Assembly (NCBI RefSeq): GCF_006715785.1
Contig: NZ_VFNX01000001.1
Span: forward strand, 6,118,001-6,182,000
DNA: 64,000 bases
Source of the DNA: Streptomyces puniciscabiei
GTDB taxonomy: Bacteria > Actinomycetota > Actinomycetes > Streptomycetales > Streptomycetaceae
Direction: 5' to 3'
Part shown: in pieces, positions 37,361 through 45,006 of the stretch
Layout of the letters: every line of letters starts with the position of its first letter
How positions within the stretch are numbered: the stretch's first letter is position 1
Position numbers and translations under genes: made by a program
The notes under the pieces: generated by a model
Database searches by the model: none
What the model saw: the letters and a program-made list of their open reading frames with translations, nothing else
What the model was told of the DNA's origin: nothing

Positions 37361-38263
37361 ATGTTGAACCTGGAGCGCCTGCGCACCCTCGATGCCCTGG
37401 CCCGGCACGGCTCGGTGAGCGCCGCCGCCGACGCGCTGCACGTCACCACGTCCGCCGTCTCCCAGCAACTGGGCAAGCTGGAGCGCGAGATCGGCCAGCG
37501 GCTGCTCGCCAAGAACGGCCGTGGGGTACGGCTCACGGACGCCGGCCGGCTGCTGTCGGAGCACGCGGCACGCATCCTGTCGCAGGTCGAACTCGCCGAG
37601 TCCGACCTCGAGGCCCACCGCGGCCAGGTCGTCGGCGAGCTCAGGCTGTCCGCGTTCCCGACCGCCGCCCGCGGGCTCTTCCCGGTCGCGCTCGGCGCGC
37701 TGCGGGCCGAGCACCCCGGGCTGCGGGTGCGCTCCAGCGAGCTGGAGCCGGAGGGGGGCGTCGCCGGTGTCGTCCGCGGCGACCTGGATCTCGCCGTGGT
37801 CCTGGACTGGTACAACAAGCCGATGCCCGTGCCCGACGGCCTGGTCAAGGCACCCCTGCTGGACGACCCGGCCGATGTCGCCATGCCGGTCGGACACCGG
37901 CTCGCCGCGCGGGACGAGGTGGACCTCACGGAGTTCGCCGAGGACGAGTGGATCACCTGGGGCGAGGGCGAGTTCTGCCACGAGTGGCTGATGTTCACGC
38001 TGCGCTCCAAGGGAGTCGAGCCGATCGTCGGCCACCGCGCGGGCGAGACCCACACCCAGCTCGGCCTGGTCGCCGCGGGACTGGGCGTGTGCATCGCGCC
38101 GCTGCTGGGCCGGCACCCGGTCCCCGAGGGCGTGGTCCTCGTGCCGCTCAGGCAGCGGGTGCGCCGGCACGTGTACGTCGTCTGGCGCGCGGACGCCGAC
38201 CGCCGCCCCTCGATCAGGGCGGCGGTGGACGCCCTGCGTACCGCCGCGCAGAAGGTCGGGTGA
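37361..38263 (+). CDS. LysR-family transcriptional regulator
   Basis: 300 residues. N-terminal HTH MLNLERLRTLDALARHGSVSAAADALHVTTSAVSQQLGKLEREIGQRLLAKNGRGVRLTDAG; effector domain from about residue 90 (GELRLSAFPTAARGLFPVALGALRAEHPGLRVRSSELEP, LDLAVVLDW). The effector domain is the type seen in regulators of amino-acid exporters. ATG 37361 is leaderless. It probably activates the divergent EamA exporter when its ligand accumulates, and represses itself. Confidence 0.9.
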   Translation: MLNLERLRTLDALARHGSVSAAADALHVTTSAVSQQLGKLEREIGQRLLAKNGRGVRLTDAGRLLSEHAARILSQVELAESDLEAHRGQVVGELRLSAFPTAARGLFPVALGALRAEHPGLRVRSSELEPEGGVAGVVRGDLDLAVVLDWYNKPMPVPDGLVKAPLLDDPADVAMPVGHRLAARDEVDLTEFAEDEWITWGEGEFCHEWLMFTLRSKGVEPIVGHRAGETHTQLGLVAAGLGVCIAPLLGRHPVPEGVVLVPLRQRVRRHVYVVWRADADRRPSIRAAVDALRTAAQKVG

Positions 38264-38266
38264 GCC

Positions 38267-38737
38267 CTACGCCGACCCCAGCTTGCGGAAGTCCCAGGAG
38301 ACGATCTTGTCCGGCGTCAGCCGTGCCCACGCGTGGCGGCCGTCGTGCGGCATCTCGTCCAGGCCGAAGTTCTTCCGTGCGAACAGCGTCTCGGCCGTGT
38401 CGAGCTCGGCGCGCAGCTCCCCGGTGCGCGGCACCTCGCCGACGAACTCCACCCGGCCGGACAGCTCGACCCCGCGCAACTGGTCGTACTCCTCGCCCGA
38501 GTCGACCACGACGGCCACCCGAGGATCGCGGCACAGCTGCGACCAACGCCTGCTGCGCACCACCGAGTACAGCCACAGCGAGGTGCCGTCCCAGGCGAAC
38601 CACAACGCGCTGACATGCGGAGTGCCGTCAGCCGAGACGGTCGCGACCCGGCAGGTGCGCTGACTGGTGAGGAACTCGTCCAGCTCGCCGGGCGTCATCA
38701 TGATCTTCCGGCCCCGGCGCTGCTGAGTGACGGTCAT
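38267..38737 (-). CDS. PPOX-class (split-barrel) flavin or F420-binding protein
   Basis: 156 residues. MTPGELDEFLTSQRTCRVATVSADGTPHVSALWFAWDGTSLWLYSVVRSRRWSQLCRDPRVAVVVDSGEEY is the split barrel typical of actinobacterial PPOX-class F420-dependent enzymes; the C-terminus (AWARLTPDKIVSWDFRKLG) is the usual dimer closure. FMN or F420 cannot be told apart by eye. Start ATG 38737 with AGAGGGGG. It ends 3 bases after lysR (convergent) and diverges from the cysteine hydrolase. Confidence 0.83.
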   Translation of the reverse strand: MTVTQQRRGRKIMMTPGELDEFLTSQRTCRVATVSADGTPHVSALWFAWDGTSLWLYSVVRSRRWSQLCRDPRVAVVVDSGEEYDQLRGVELSGRVEFVGEVPRTGELRAELDTAETLFARKNFGLDEMPHDGRHAWARLTPDKIVSWDFRKLGSA

Positions 38738-38791
38738 GCGGCCCCCTCTTCTCCCACGTCGTGCCAGAGAACTATCGTGTCGTGGTGATCC

Positions 38792-38808
38792 TCTGACATC
38801 ACGTCAGA
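38792..38808. promoter_or_regulatory. Inverted repeat TCTGAC-N5-GTCAGA between divergent genes
   Basis: Perfect 6-base arms (38792-38797 and 38803-38808) in the region between the PPOX-class gene and the cysteine hydrolase. A reasonable operator for one or both genes; no regulator gene is adjacent. Confidence 0.4.
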
Positions 38809-38823
38809 AAAGAGAACAGGCCG

Positions 38824-38871
38824 TCCTCGTAAGTCCTCATAACTCCTTGTGAGTCCTCGTACGGTTCCTCG
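38824..38871 (+). repeat. Four TCCTCGT-like repeats at exact 10-base steps before the cysteine hydrolase
   Basis: TCCTCGT (38824), TCCTCAT (38834), TCCTTGT (38844), TCCTCGT (38854), with a further TTCCTCG at 38865. The spacing of one helical turn would put bound proteins on one face of the DNA. As RNA, the TCCT cores could pair with the AAAGGAGG ribosome-binding site at 38873-38880. Confidence 0.5.
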
Positions 38872-38885
38872 AAAGGAGGCGTGCC

Positions 38886-39530
38886 ATGCCGTCGTACGCA
38901 CAACTCGGCGAACTCCTCGACCCCGTGAGCACCGTCCTGCTCACCGTGGAGTGCCAGCAGGGGGTCGTCGGCCCGGACAGCGCCCTGCCCGAACTCGCCC
39001 GCGCGGCCCGGTCCTCCGGTGCGCTGCGCAATGTGGCCCGGCTGGTCGCCGCCGCCCATGAGACCGGTGTCCAGGTGGTCCACGCGATCGCCGAGCGCCG
39101 TCCGGACGGCCGGGGCGCGAGCCGCAACGCCCGGCTGTTCCGCGCCGCCGAACGGCTCCCCGTGCAGCAGCTGTCCGGCACCACCGCGGTCCGCGTCGCG
39201 CCCCCGATCGAGGTCACCGAAGAGGACATCGTCGTACGGCGGCTGCACGGCCTGTCCCCGATCCACGGCACCGATGTCGACGCCCTGCTGCGCAACCTCG
39301 GCTGCCGGACACTGATCGTCACCGGTGTCTCCGCCAACGTGGCCATACCCAACGCGGTGTTCGACGCCGTCAACCTGGGCTACACCGCCGTCGTCCCGGC
39401 CGACGCCATCGCGGGGGTGCCCGCCGATTACACCCCCGCGATGATCCGTCACACCCTCGCGCTGGTCGCCACGGTCGCGACCACCGACGAGGTGCTCGGC
39501 TGCCTCGGACGGCGGCGCGGGCGGGCGTGA
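38886..39530 (+). CDS. Isochorismatase-like cysteine hydrolase
   Basis: 214 residues. The first catalytic Asp position reads TVLLTVECQQGVV, where most members have D-x-Q; here Glu-Cys-Gln-Gln replaces the usual pattern. The Cys nucleophile position is VTGVSANVAIPNAVFDAVNLGY, with Ser-Ala-Asn where others have x-x-x-x-C. These changes suggest an inactive or altered relative. The KVV-like Lys is also not obvious (IVVRRLHG). Start ATG 38886 with a very strong AAAGGAGG. Cytoplasmic; substrate unknown. Confidence 0.75.
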   Translation: MPSYAQLGELLDPVSTVLLTVECQQGVVGPDSALPELARAARSSGALRNVARLVAAAHETGVQVVHAIAERRPDGRGASRNARLFRAAERLPVQQLSGTTAVRVAPPIEVTEEDIVVRRLHGLSPIHGTDVDALLRNLGCRTLIVTGVSANVAIPNAVFDAVNLGYTAVVPADAIAGVPADYTPAMIRHTLALVATVATTDEVLGCLGRRRGRA

Positions 39531-39536
39531 GACCGC

Positions 39537-40052
39537 TCAGGCCAGCTTGATCTCGTCGCCGGATACGGCGATCTTCGCTGCCGGCAGCGGCTGGGTCGCG
39601 GGACCCTGCTTCACGCTGCCGTCCTCGGCGGAGAAGTGGCTGTTGTGGCACGGACAGACGATCACGCCGTTCGCCACGCTGCCCACGGCACACCCCTGGT
39701 GGGTGCACTTGGACGAGAACGCCTTGAACTGGCCCGCTGCCGGCTGGGTGACGACGACACCCTGGTCCTTGAAGACCTTGCCGCCGCCCTCGGGGATGTC
39801 GGAGGTCTTGGCGAGCGCGGTGCCGCCGGCCGAACCGCCGCTGCTCTGCGAGGCCCCCGTGGAGCCGGTGCTCCCCGTCGACCCGGTGGAGCCGGTCGAG
39901 CCGGAGGAACCGGACCCGGTGCTGGCCGTGTCCGCCGAGTTGTCGCCCGAACCGCAGGCGGTCAGCGCGGCGGCGAGCCCCGCCGCTCCGGCCGCCGCCA
40001 CGACGGTACGGCGGGCCGGTCCGGCATGGGGCTGGGGCGATGCGCTGGTCAT
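39537..40052 (-). CDS. Rieske [2Fe-2S] lipoprotein
   Basis: 171 residues. Tat-like signal (ARRTVVAAAGAAGLAAALTACGSG) with lipobox LTAC, so probably exported folded with its cluster and lipid-anchored. A Ser/Gly/Thr linker with five GST-type repeats follows (about residues 45-70). The Rieske domain has both cluster boxes, CTHQGC and CPCHNSHF. It resembles the small orphan Rieske proteins of Streptomyces, not the cytochrome bc subunit QcrA. Electron partners are not in the window. Start ATG 40052. Confidence 0.9.
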   Translation of the reverse strand: MTSASPQPHAGPARRTVVAAAGAAGLAAALTACGSGDNSADTASTGSGSSGSTGSTGSTGSTGSTGASQSSGGSAGGTALAKTSDIPEGGGKVFKDQGVVVTQPAAGQFKAFSSKCTHQGCAVGSVANGVIVCPCHNSHFSAEDGSVKQGPATQPLPAAKIAVSGDEIKLA

Positions 40053-40223
40053 GTGGGGTTCCCTTCCGCGGAGCTTCTCGTGATCCGTCCAGGGGTACGG
40101 CGCCGGGACGCCACCCGTTCAGACGGGCACCCAGATCCTTGCCGTCCGGGCATGAGACGCCCGTGAGCCACAGCTGTCGATCCGCTGTCGGCCTCACCCC
40201 CCGGCAACCCGGTGTGGTCCCGG

Positions 40224-40229
40224 TAACCT
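40224..40229 (+). promoter_or_regulatory. -10 element of a leaderless promoter for the HipA-like gene
   Basis: TAACCT ends 6 bases before ATG 40236 and no Shine-Dalgarno is present. Typical leaderless spacing. Confidence 0.5.
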
Positions 40230-40235
40230 GGGTCG

Positions 40236-41000
40236 ATGCTCAAGGAAGTCACCGCGACCCGCTACATCACGCCCCTGCGTGAGGGCGGCTCGCTGCCGGG
40301 GCTCGTCGAGGCCGACGACTTCGGGATCTACGTACTGAAGTTCACCGGCGCCGGACAGGGCCGCAAGACACTGGTCGCCGAGGTGGTGTGCGGCGAACTC
40401 GCCCGCCGCCTCGGACTCCGGATGCCCCGGCTGGTCACCGTCCGGCTGGACCCGGTCCTCGGCCTCGGCGAACCCGAACAGCAGGTGCAGGACCTGCTCA
40501 GGTCCAGCGGCGGCACCAACCTCGGCATGGACTTCCTCTCCGGCGCCCTCGGCTACGACCCGCTCGCCTTCCCGGTGAGCCCCGAGGAGGCCGGCCGGAT
40601 CGTCTGGTTCGACGCGCTGATCAACAACGTGGACCGCTCCTGGCGCAACCCCAACCTCCTGGTGCACCGCGGCGCACTGTGGCTCATCGACCACGGCGCG
40701 ACGATGATCTGGCACCACAACTGGCCCTCGGCTCCAGACTCCGCGGCCCGCCCCTACGACGCCTCCGACCACGCCCTCGCCCGCTTCGCCCCGGACGTCG
40801 CCGCCGCGGCGGCCGACCTGGCGCCCCGGGTCACCGAGGACCTGCTCGCCGAGGTCACCGCCGAGATCCCGGACGCCTGGCTCACCGGGGAGCCCGGCTT
40901 CGACACCCCCGACGACCTGCGCCGGGCCTACGCCGGGCCGCTGCTCGCGCGGGCGAAGGCCGTCCACGAACGCATCACCGGCATCGAGGGGACCAAGTGA
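40236..41000 (+). CDS. HipA-like kinase-fold protein
   Basis: 254 residues. Kinase-like pieces: YVLKFTGAGQGRKTLVAEVVCGELARRLGL (ATP-binding lobe), LINNVDRSWRNPNLLVHRGALWLIDHGATMIWHH (N-x-D-R-x3-N catalytic loop and ID metal site). The catalytic Asp and the metal-binding Asp are both present, so it could be active. It lacks the HipA N-terminal domain and a HipB partner. The next gene, DUF3037, overlaps it by 4 bases and is a constant partner in actinobacteria. A toxin role should not be assumed. Leaderless start at ATG 40236. Confidence 0.82.
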   Translation: MLKEVTATRYITPLREGGSLPGLVEADDFGIYVLKFTGAGQGRKTLVAEVVCGELARRLGLRMPRLVTVRLDPVLGLGEPEQQVQDLLRSSGGTNLGMDFLSGALGYDPLAFPVSPEEAGRIVWFDALINNVDRSWRNPNLLVHRGALWLIDHGATMIWHHNWPSAPDSAARPYDASDHALARFAPDVAAAAADLAPRVTEDLLAEVTAEIPDAWLTGEPGFDTPDDLRRAYAGPLLARAKAVHERITGIEGTK

Positions 41001-41446
41001 GCGAGACCCACATCCACATGGCCGGCCATGTCACCGAGCGGCACATCACCCGGGCGGGGCAGGGCGGCGACCGGGACGTGTTCGAGTACGCGCTGCTCAG
41101 GATCGTACCGCGGGTCGAGCGCGGGGAGTGCATCAACGCGGGCGTCGTCGTCTACAGCCGTGCCAAGGCCTACGTCGGCGCCCGTACCCACCTGGACGAG
41201 GCCCGGCTGCTCGCGCTGGACCCGGAGGCGGACGTGGCCGGGATCAGGGCCGCGCTCGGTGCGATCGAGCGGCACTGCGCGGGCGGCGAGGAGGCGGGGC
41301 AGGCGGCCGGGGACGACGCCGGGCGCCGCTTCCGCTGGCTGATCGCGCCGCGTTCCACGATCGTGCGGCCCGGTCCCGTGCACACCGGTCTGACCGCAGA
41401 CCCGGCGGCCGAGACCGAGCGGTTGCTGGACCTCTTGGTGAGGTAA
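40997..41446 (+). CDS. DUF3037 family protein
   Basis: 149 residues. DVFEYALLRIVPRVERGECINAGVVVYSRAKAYVGARTHLDEARLLALDP is the DUF3037 core, followed by a helical tail ending AAETERLLDLLV. The function of the family is unknown. GTG 40997 overlaps the stop of the HipA-like gene (GTGA), so the two proteins are made together and may act as a pair. The N-terminal 25 residues are His/Thr-rich (SETHIHMAGHVTERHITRAG). Confidence 0.85.
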   Translation: MSETHIHMAGHVTERHITRAGQGGDRDVFEYALLRIVPRVERGECINAGVVVYSRAKAYVGARTHLDEARLLALDPEADVAGIRAALGAIERHCAGGEEAGQAAGDDAGRRFRWLIAPRSTIVRPGPVHTGLTADPAAETERLLDLLVR

Positions 41447-41471
41447 TGGATCACACGCACCCGGTGTGCCG

Positions 41472-41532
41472 TTGACACCGGGTGCCAGGGCTTCTAGCGT
41501 CACCTCTGCTGAAGGTACTAAGCGGTCGCTCA
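41472..41532 (+). promoter_or_regulatory. Promoter and operator of the SDR operon
   Basis: TTGACA (41472-41477), 17-base spacer, TAGCGT (41495-41500): near-consensus. Start predicted near 41507. TAAGCGGTCGCTCA (41519-41532), built on AGCG-GT-CGCT, lies just downstream of +1 and looks like a TetR-type operator of the kind seen before acyl-CoA genes. Confidence 0.65.
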
Positions 41533-41595
41533 CCGCATGAGGGGCTCACTGCCAAGGGCCCCGACAGGTTCTCTCAAGGGCGAGGAGAAGCAGCA

Positions 41596-42357
41596 ATGTC
41601 CACCACTGAACAGCGGGTCGCGGTAGTCACCGGCGCGGCGCGCGGCATCGGCGCCGCCACCGCCGTACGGCTGGCCGCCGAGGGCCGTGCCGTCGCCGTG
41701 ATCGATCTCGACGAGGCCGCCTGCAAGGACACCGTCGAGAAGATCACCGCCGCCGGCGGCAGGGCCGTCGCGGTCGGCGCCGACGTCTCCGACGAGGCGC
41801 AGGTCGAGGCGGCCGTCGCCCGGATCGTCGAGGAGCTGGGCGCCCCGACGATCCTCGTCAACAACGCGGGCGTCCTGCGCGACAACCTGCTGTTCAAGAT
41901 GAGCGTCTCCGACTGGGACACCGTCATGAACGTCCATCTGCGCGGCTCGTTCCTGATGACCAAGGCCGTCCAGAAGCACATGGTCGACGCGGGCTTCGGC
42001 CGGATCGTCAACCTCTCCTCCTCCTCGGCGCTCGGCAACCGCGGCCAGGTCAACTACTCCGCCGCCAAGGCGGGCCTGCAGGGCTTCACCAAGACCCTCG
42101 CCATCGAGCTGGGCAAGTTCGGCATCACCGCCAACGCCGTCGCCCCCGGCTTCATCGCCACCGAGATGACCAAGGCCACGGCCGACCGCGTCGGCATGGG
42201 CTTCGAGGACTTCAAGAAGGCCGCCGCCACCCAGATCCCGGTGCAGCGCGTCGGCGAGCCCGAGGACATCGCCAACGCCATCGCCTTCTTCACCGGCGAA
42301 GCGGCCGGCTTCGTCTCCGGCCAGGTGCTGTACGTCGCCGGCGGACCGCTCAACTAA
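41596..42357 (+). CDS. 3-oxoacyl-ACP/acyl-CoA reductase, SDR family (FabG-like)
   Basis: 253 residues. NAD(P) site TGAARGIG (residues 13-20), NNAG, catalytic Ser in NLSSSSALGNRG, Tyr-x3-Lys in YSAAKAG, and the C-terminal VSGQVLYVAGG. The LVNNAGVLRDNLLFKMSVSDWDTVMNVHLRGSFL stretch is close to FabG. Asp37-Leu-Asp after strand 2 suggests NADH rather than NADPH preference (inference). Start ATG 41596 with GAGGAG. First gene of a two-SDR operon; probably acts on beta-keto thioesters in degradation or a side pathway, since the fab operon is elsewhere. Confidence 0.88.
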   Translation: MSTTEQRVAVVTGAARGIGAATAVRLAAEGRAVAVIDLDEAACKDTVEKITAAGGRAVAVGADVSDEAQVEAAVARIVEELGAPTILVNNAGVLRDNLLFKMSVSDWDTVMNVHLRGSFLMTKAVQKHMVDAGFGRIVNLSSSSALGNRGQVNYSAAKAGLQGFTKTLAIELGKFGITANAVAPGFIATEMTKATADRVGMGFEDFKKAAATQIPVQRVGEPEDIANAIAFFTGEAAGFVSGQVLYVAGGPLN

Positions 42358-42370
42358 GGGACACAGGTAC

Positions 42371-43141
42371 ATGACTTCCGCTGAACTGCCCGAGCTGTCG
42401 GGCAAGGTCGCCCTCGTCACGGGCGCCAGCCGCGGCATCGGCTACGGCGTCGCCGAGGCGCTCGTCGCCCGTGGCGACCGCGTGTGCATCACCGGCCGCA
42501 ACGAGGACGCGCTGAAAGAGGCCGTGGACCAGCTCGGCGCGGACCGGGTCATCGGCGTCGCCGGCAAGGCGCACGACCTGGCCCACCAGGCCGAGGCCGT
42601 CGAGCGCACCATGGAGGCCTTCGGGCGCCTCGACTTCCTGGTCAACAACGCGGGCACCAATCCGGTCTTCGGCCCGATCGCCGACCTCGACCTGGACGTC
42701 GCCCGCAAGGTCTTCGAGACCAACGTGATCTCCGCGCTCGGCTTCGCCCAGAAGACCTGGCACGCCTGGCAGAAGGACAACGGCGGCGCGATCGTCAACA
42801 TCGCCTCGATCGCCGGCCTCGCGCCCTCGCCGTTCATCGGCGCCTACGGCGTCAGCAAGGCCGCGATGATCAACCTGACCCAGCAGCTGGCGCACGAGTT
42901 CGCGCCGAGGGTGCGGGTCAACGCGATCGCTCCGGCCGTGGTCAAGACCAAGTTCGCGCAGGCTCTGTACGAGAACCGGGAGGAGGAGGCGGCCGCCGCC
43001 TACCCCCTCGGCCGGCTCGGCGTGCCCTCCGACATCGGCGGCGCCGCCGCCTTCCTCACGTCCACCCAGTCCGACTGGATCACCGGTCAGACGCTCGTCG
43101 TGGACGGCGGCATCTTCCTCAACGCCGGCGTGGGAGCCTGA
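42371..43141 (+). CDS. SDR family oxidoreductase
   Basis: 256 residues. TGASRGIG, NNAG, catalytic NIASIAGLAPSPFIGAYGVSKAA (Ser, Tyr-x3-Lys), C-terminal ITGQTLVVDGG. About equal in length to the gene before it but clearly diverged, so not a recent duplicate. Starts 13 bases after it; co-transcribed. A strong terminator follows. Substrate unknown; the pairing with a FabG-like reductase suggests successive steps on one acyl substrate (inference). Confidence 0.87.
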   Translation: MTSAELPELSGKVALVTGASRGIGYGVAEALVARGDRVCITGRNEDALKEAVDQLGADRVIGVAGKAHDLAHQAEAVERTMEAFGRLDFLVNNAGTNPVFGPIADLDLDVARKVFETNVISALGFAQKTWHAWQKDNGGAIVNIASIAGLAPSPFIGAYGVSKAAMINLTQQLAHEFAPRVRVNAIAPAVVKTKFAQALYENREEEAAAAYPLGRLGVPSDIGGAAAFLTSTQSDWITGQTLVVDGGIFLNAGVGA

Positions 43142-43151
43142 GAGCAACCTT

Positions 43152-43185
43152 ACGGGCGCCGATTTTCGGACGGATCGGCGCCCGT
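43152..43185 (+). terminator. Perfect 12-pair terminator of the SDR operon
   Basis: ACGGGCGCCGAT (43152-43163) and ATCGGCGCCCGT (43174-43185) with a 10-base loop, beginning 11 bases after the stop codon. Confidence 0.8.
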
Positions 43186-43330
43186 GAGGCCCCCTGGAAT
43201 CCGCACAGCGGACTGACAACGTCGTCATCGTGAAATCGATCAAGAAGCCCCGTTTCCGGGGAGGTTCAGGGCTGCGAACGCTGCGGTATGGTCTGCCGAC
43301 CCTTGGTATGGCAGATCGAGGAGCGTGCGC

Positions 43331-44908
43331 GTGTTCAACCGGAACCGATTCCTGCGGAGAGTCGCGGCGATCGCGTCCATATCCCTGGTGGCCGGCTGCA
43401 GCCTGCTGTCCGACGGCGGCGGCGACAGCAAGGGCCCGATCGTCGTCGGTACCACCAGCGCCCCCAGCACGCTGGACCCCGCCGGAGCCTACGACGGCTC
43501 CTGGGAGCTGTACCGCAACATCTTCCAGACACTGCTCGCCTACCCCAGCGGTGCCACCACCCCCCAGCCCGACGCCGCCCAGAGCTGCGCCTTCACCGAC
43601 TCCTCGAGCCGCACCTACCGCTGCACCCTGCGCGCGGGCCTGAAGTTCGCCGACGGCAACACCCTGAACGCCCAGGCCGTCAAGCACTCCATCGACCGCA
43701 TCCGCACCATCAACGCCCCGGGCGGACCCGCCCCGCTGCTCGGCAGCCTGGACCGGGTGCAGGCCCTTGGCGACCGCGAGATCGTCTTCCACCTCAACCA
43801 GCCCGACGCCACCTTCCCCTTCGTGCTGGCCACGCCCGCGATGTCGATCGTCGACCCGGACGACTACCCCGCGCGCTCCCTGCGCAAGGACAACAGCGTC
43901 TACGGCTCCGGGCCGTACAAGCTCCAGTCCTACGACGAGGACAAGCAGGCCGTCCTCGTCGCCAACGGCAACTACCAGGGCTTCGCCAAGCGGCAGAACG
44001 ACGCCGTGACCATCCGCTACTTCCAGGACTCGGCCCAGATGGTCAAGGCCCTGCGGGACAAGCAGATCGACGTCACCTACCGCGGTCTCGCCGCCGACGA
44101 CATCCTCACCCTCCAGCAGCACGCCGACAGCAACCTCCAGCTGGTCGACGGCTCCGGCATCGACATCAGCTACCTGGTGTTCAACCCCAAGGACCCCTGG
44201 GCCAAGGACCCCGCCGTACGCAAGGCCGTCGCCCAGATCGTCGACCGGGGCGCCATCGCGCACAAGGTCTACAAGGACACCGTCGACCCGCTGTACTCGA
44301 TGGTCCCCAAGGGCCTGACCGGGCACAGCACCGGCTTCTTCGACAACTACGGCGACCCGAGCGCCCCCAAGGCCCGCAAGATCCTCTCCGACGCGGGCAT
44401 CCACCAGCCGGTCCCGCTCACCCTCTGGTACACCACCGACCGGTACGGCTCCGAGACGGGGCTGATGTTCCAGGAGCTGAAGCGGCAGCTGGAGGCCTCC
44501 GGGCTGTTCACGATCACGCTCAAGAGCCGCCCGTGGAAGACGTATGTGGTCGGCTACCAGAACGGCGAGTACCCGGTGTTCGGCCGCGGCTGGTTCCCCG
44601 ACTTCCCCGACGCGGACAACTTCATCGCCCCCTTCGTCGGCGATCACAACGCCCTCGGCACCCCCTACCCGGCCAAGGAGATCACCGACAAGCTGCTGCC
44701 CCACTCCCGCGCCGAGAGCGACCGCGCGCAGACGGTCAAGGACATGGAGCAGGCCCAGCAGATCCTGGTGAACGACGCCCGGCTGATCCCGCTGTGGCAG
44801 GGCCGGCAGTTCATCGCCGCCAGCGAGGACATCTCCGGCGGCGAACAGTCCCTCGACCCGTCGACGATCATGATGATGTGGGCACTGCACCGCAAGACCA
44901 GCTGGTGA
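43331..44908 (+). CDS. ABC transporter substrate-binding lipoprotein, peptide/nickel type (SBP_bac_5)
   Basis: 525 residues. Signal with lipobox LVAGC (Cys at about 21). The mature protein starts IVVGTTSAPSTLDPAGAYDGSWELYRNIFQTLLAYPSG, the cluster C signature, and contains LRAGLKFADGNTLNAQAVKHSIDRI, typical of oligopeptide-binding proteins. GTG 43331 sits 7 bases after GAGGAG; GTG 43325 is too close to it. No permease or ATPase genes follow, so it is an orphan that would share a transporter or act as a sensor. Confidence 0.88.
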   Translation: MFNRNRFLRRVAAIASISLVAGCSLLSDGGGDSKGPIVVGTTSAPSTLDPAGAYDGSWELYRNIFQTLLAYPSGATTPQPDAAQSCAFTDSSSRTYRCTLRAGLKFADGNTLNAQAVKHSIDRIRTINAPGGPAPLLGSLDRVQALGDREIVFHLNQPDATFPFVLATPAMSIVDPDDYPARSLRKDNSVYGSGPYKLQSYDEDKQAVLVANGNYQGFAKRQNDAVTIRYFQDSAQMVKALRDKQIDVTYRGLAADDILTLQQHADSNLQLVDGSGIDISYLVFNPKDPWAKDPAVRKAVAQIVDRGAIAHKVYKDTVDPLYSMVPKGLTGHSTGFFDNYGDPSAPKARKILSDAGIHQPVPLTLWYTTDRYGSETGLMFQELKRQLEASGLFTITLKSRPWKTYVVGYQNGEYPVFGRGWFPDFPDADNFIAPFVGDHNALGTPYPAKEITDKLLPHSRAESDRAQTVKDMEQAQQILVNDARLIPLWQGRQFIAASEDISGGEQSLDPSTIMMMWALHRKTSW

Positions 44909-45006
44909 ACAGGCTTTCTTGGGCCGGTTGTCAGTGGTCGCCTGTAGGTTCTGAACCCTGGAAGTGACCACAGGCCGTAGTTGATCGACATCGTGAGGAC
45001 GTTGAC

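Noticed and set aside
40236..41446. Type II toxin-antitoxin module
   Set aside because: No HipB-like antitoxin is present and DUF3037 is not a known antitoxin; the conservation and coupling suggest another role.
44928..44957. TTGTCA ... TAGGTT as the ung promoter
   Set aside because: The two hexamers are only 11 bases apart, too close for sigma-70 use.
42350..44971. 873-codon open frame on the minus strand over the SDR and binding-protein genes
   Set aside because: Val/Gly/Leu/Asp-rich shadow of GC-rich coding sequence; the plus-strand genes have intact catalytic motifs.
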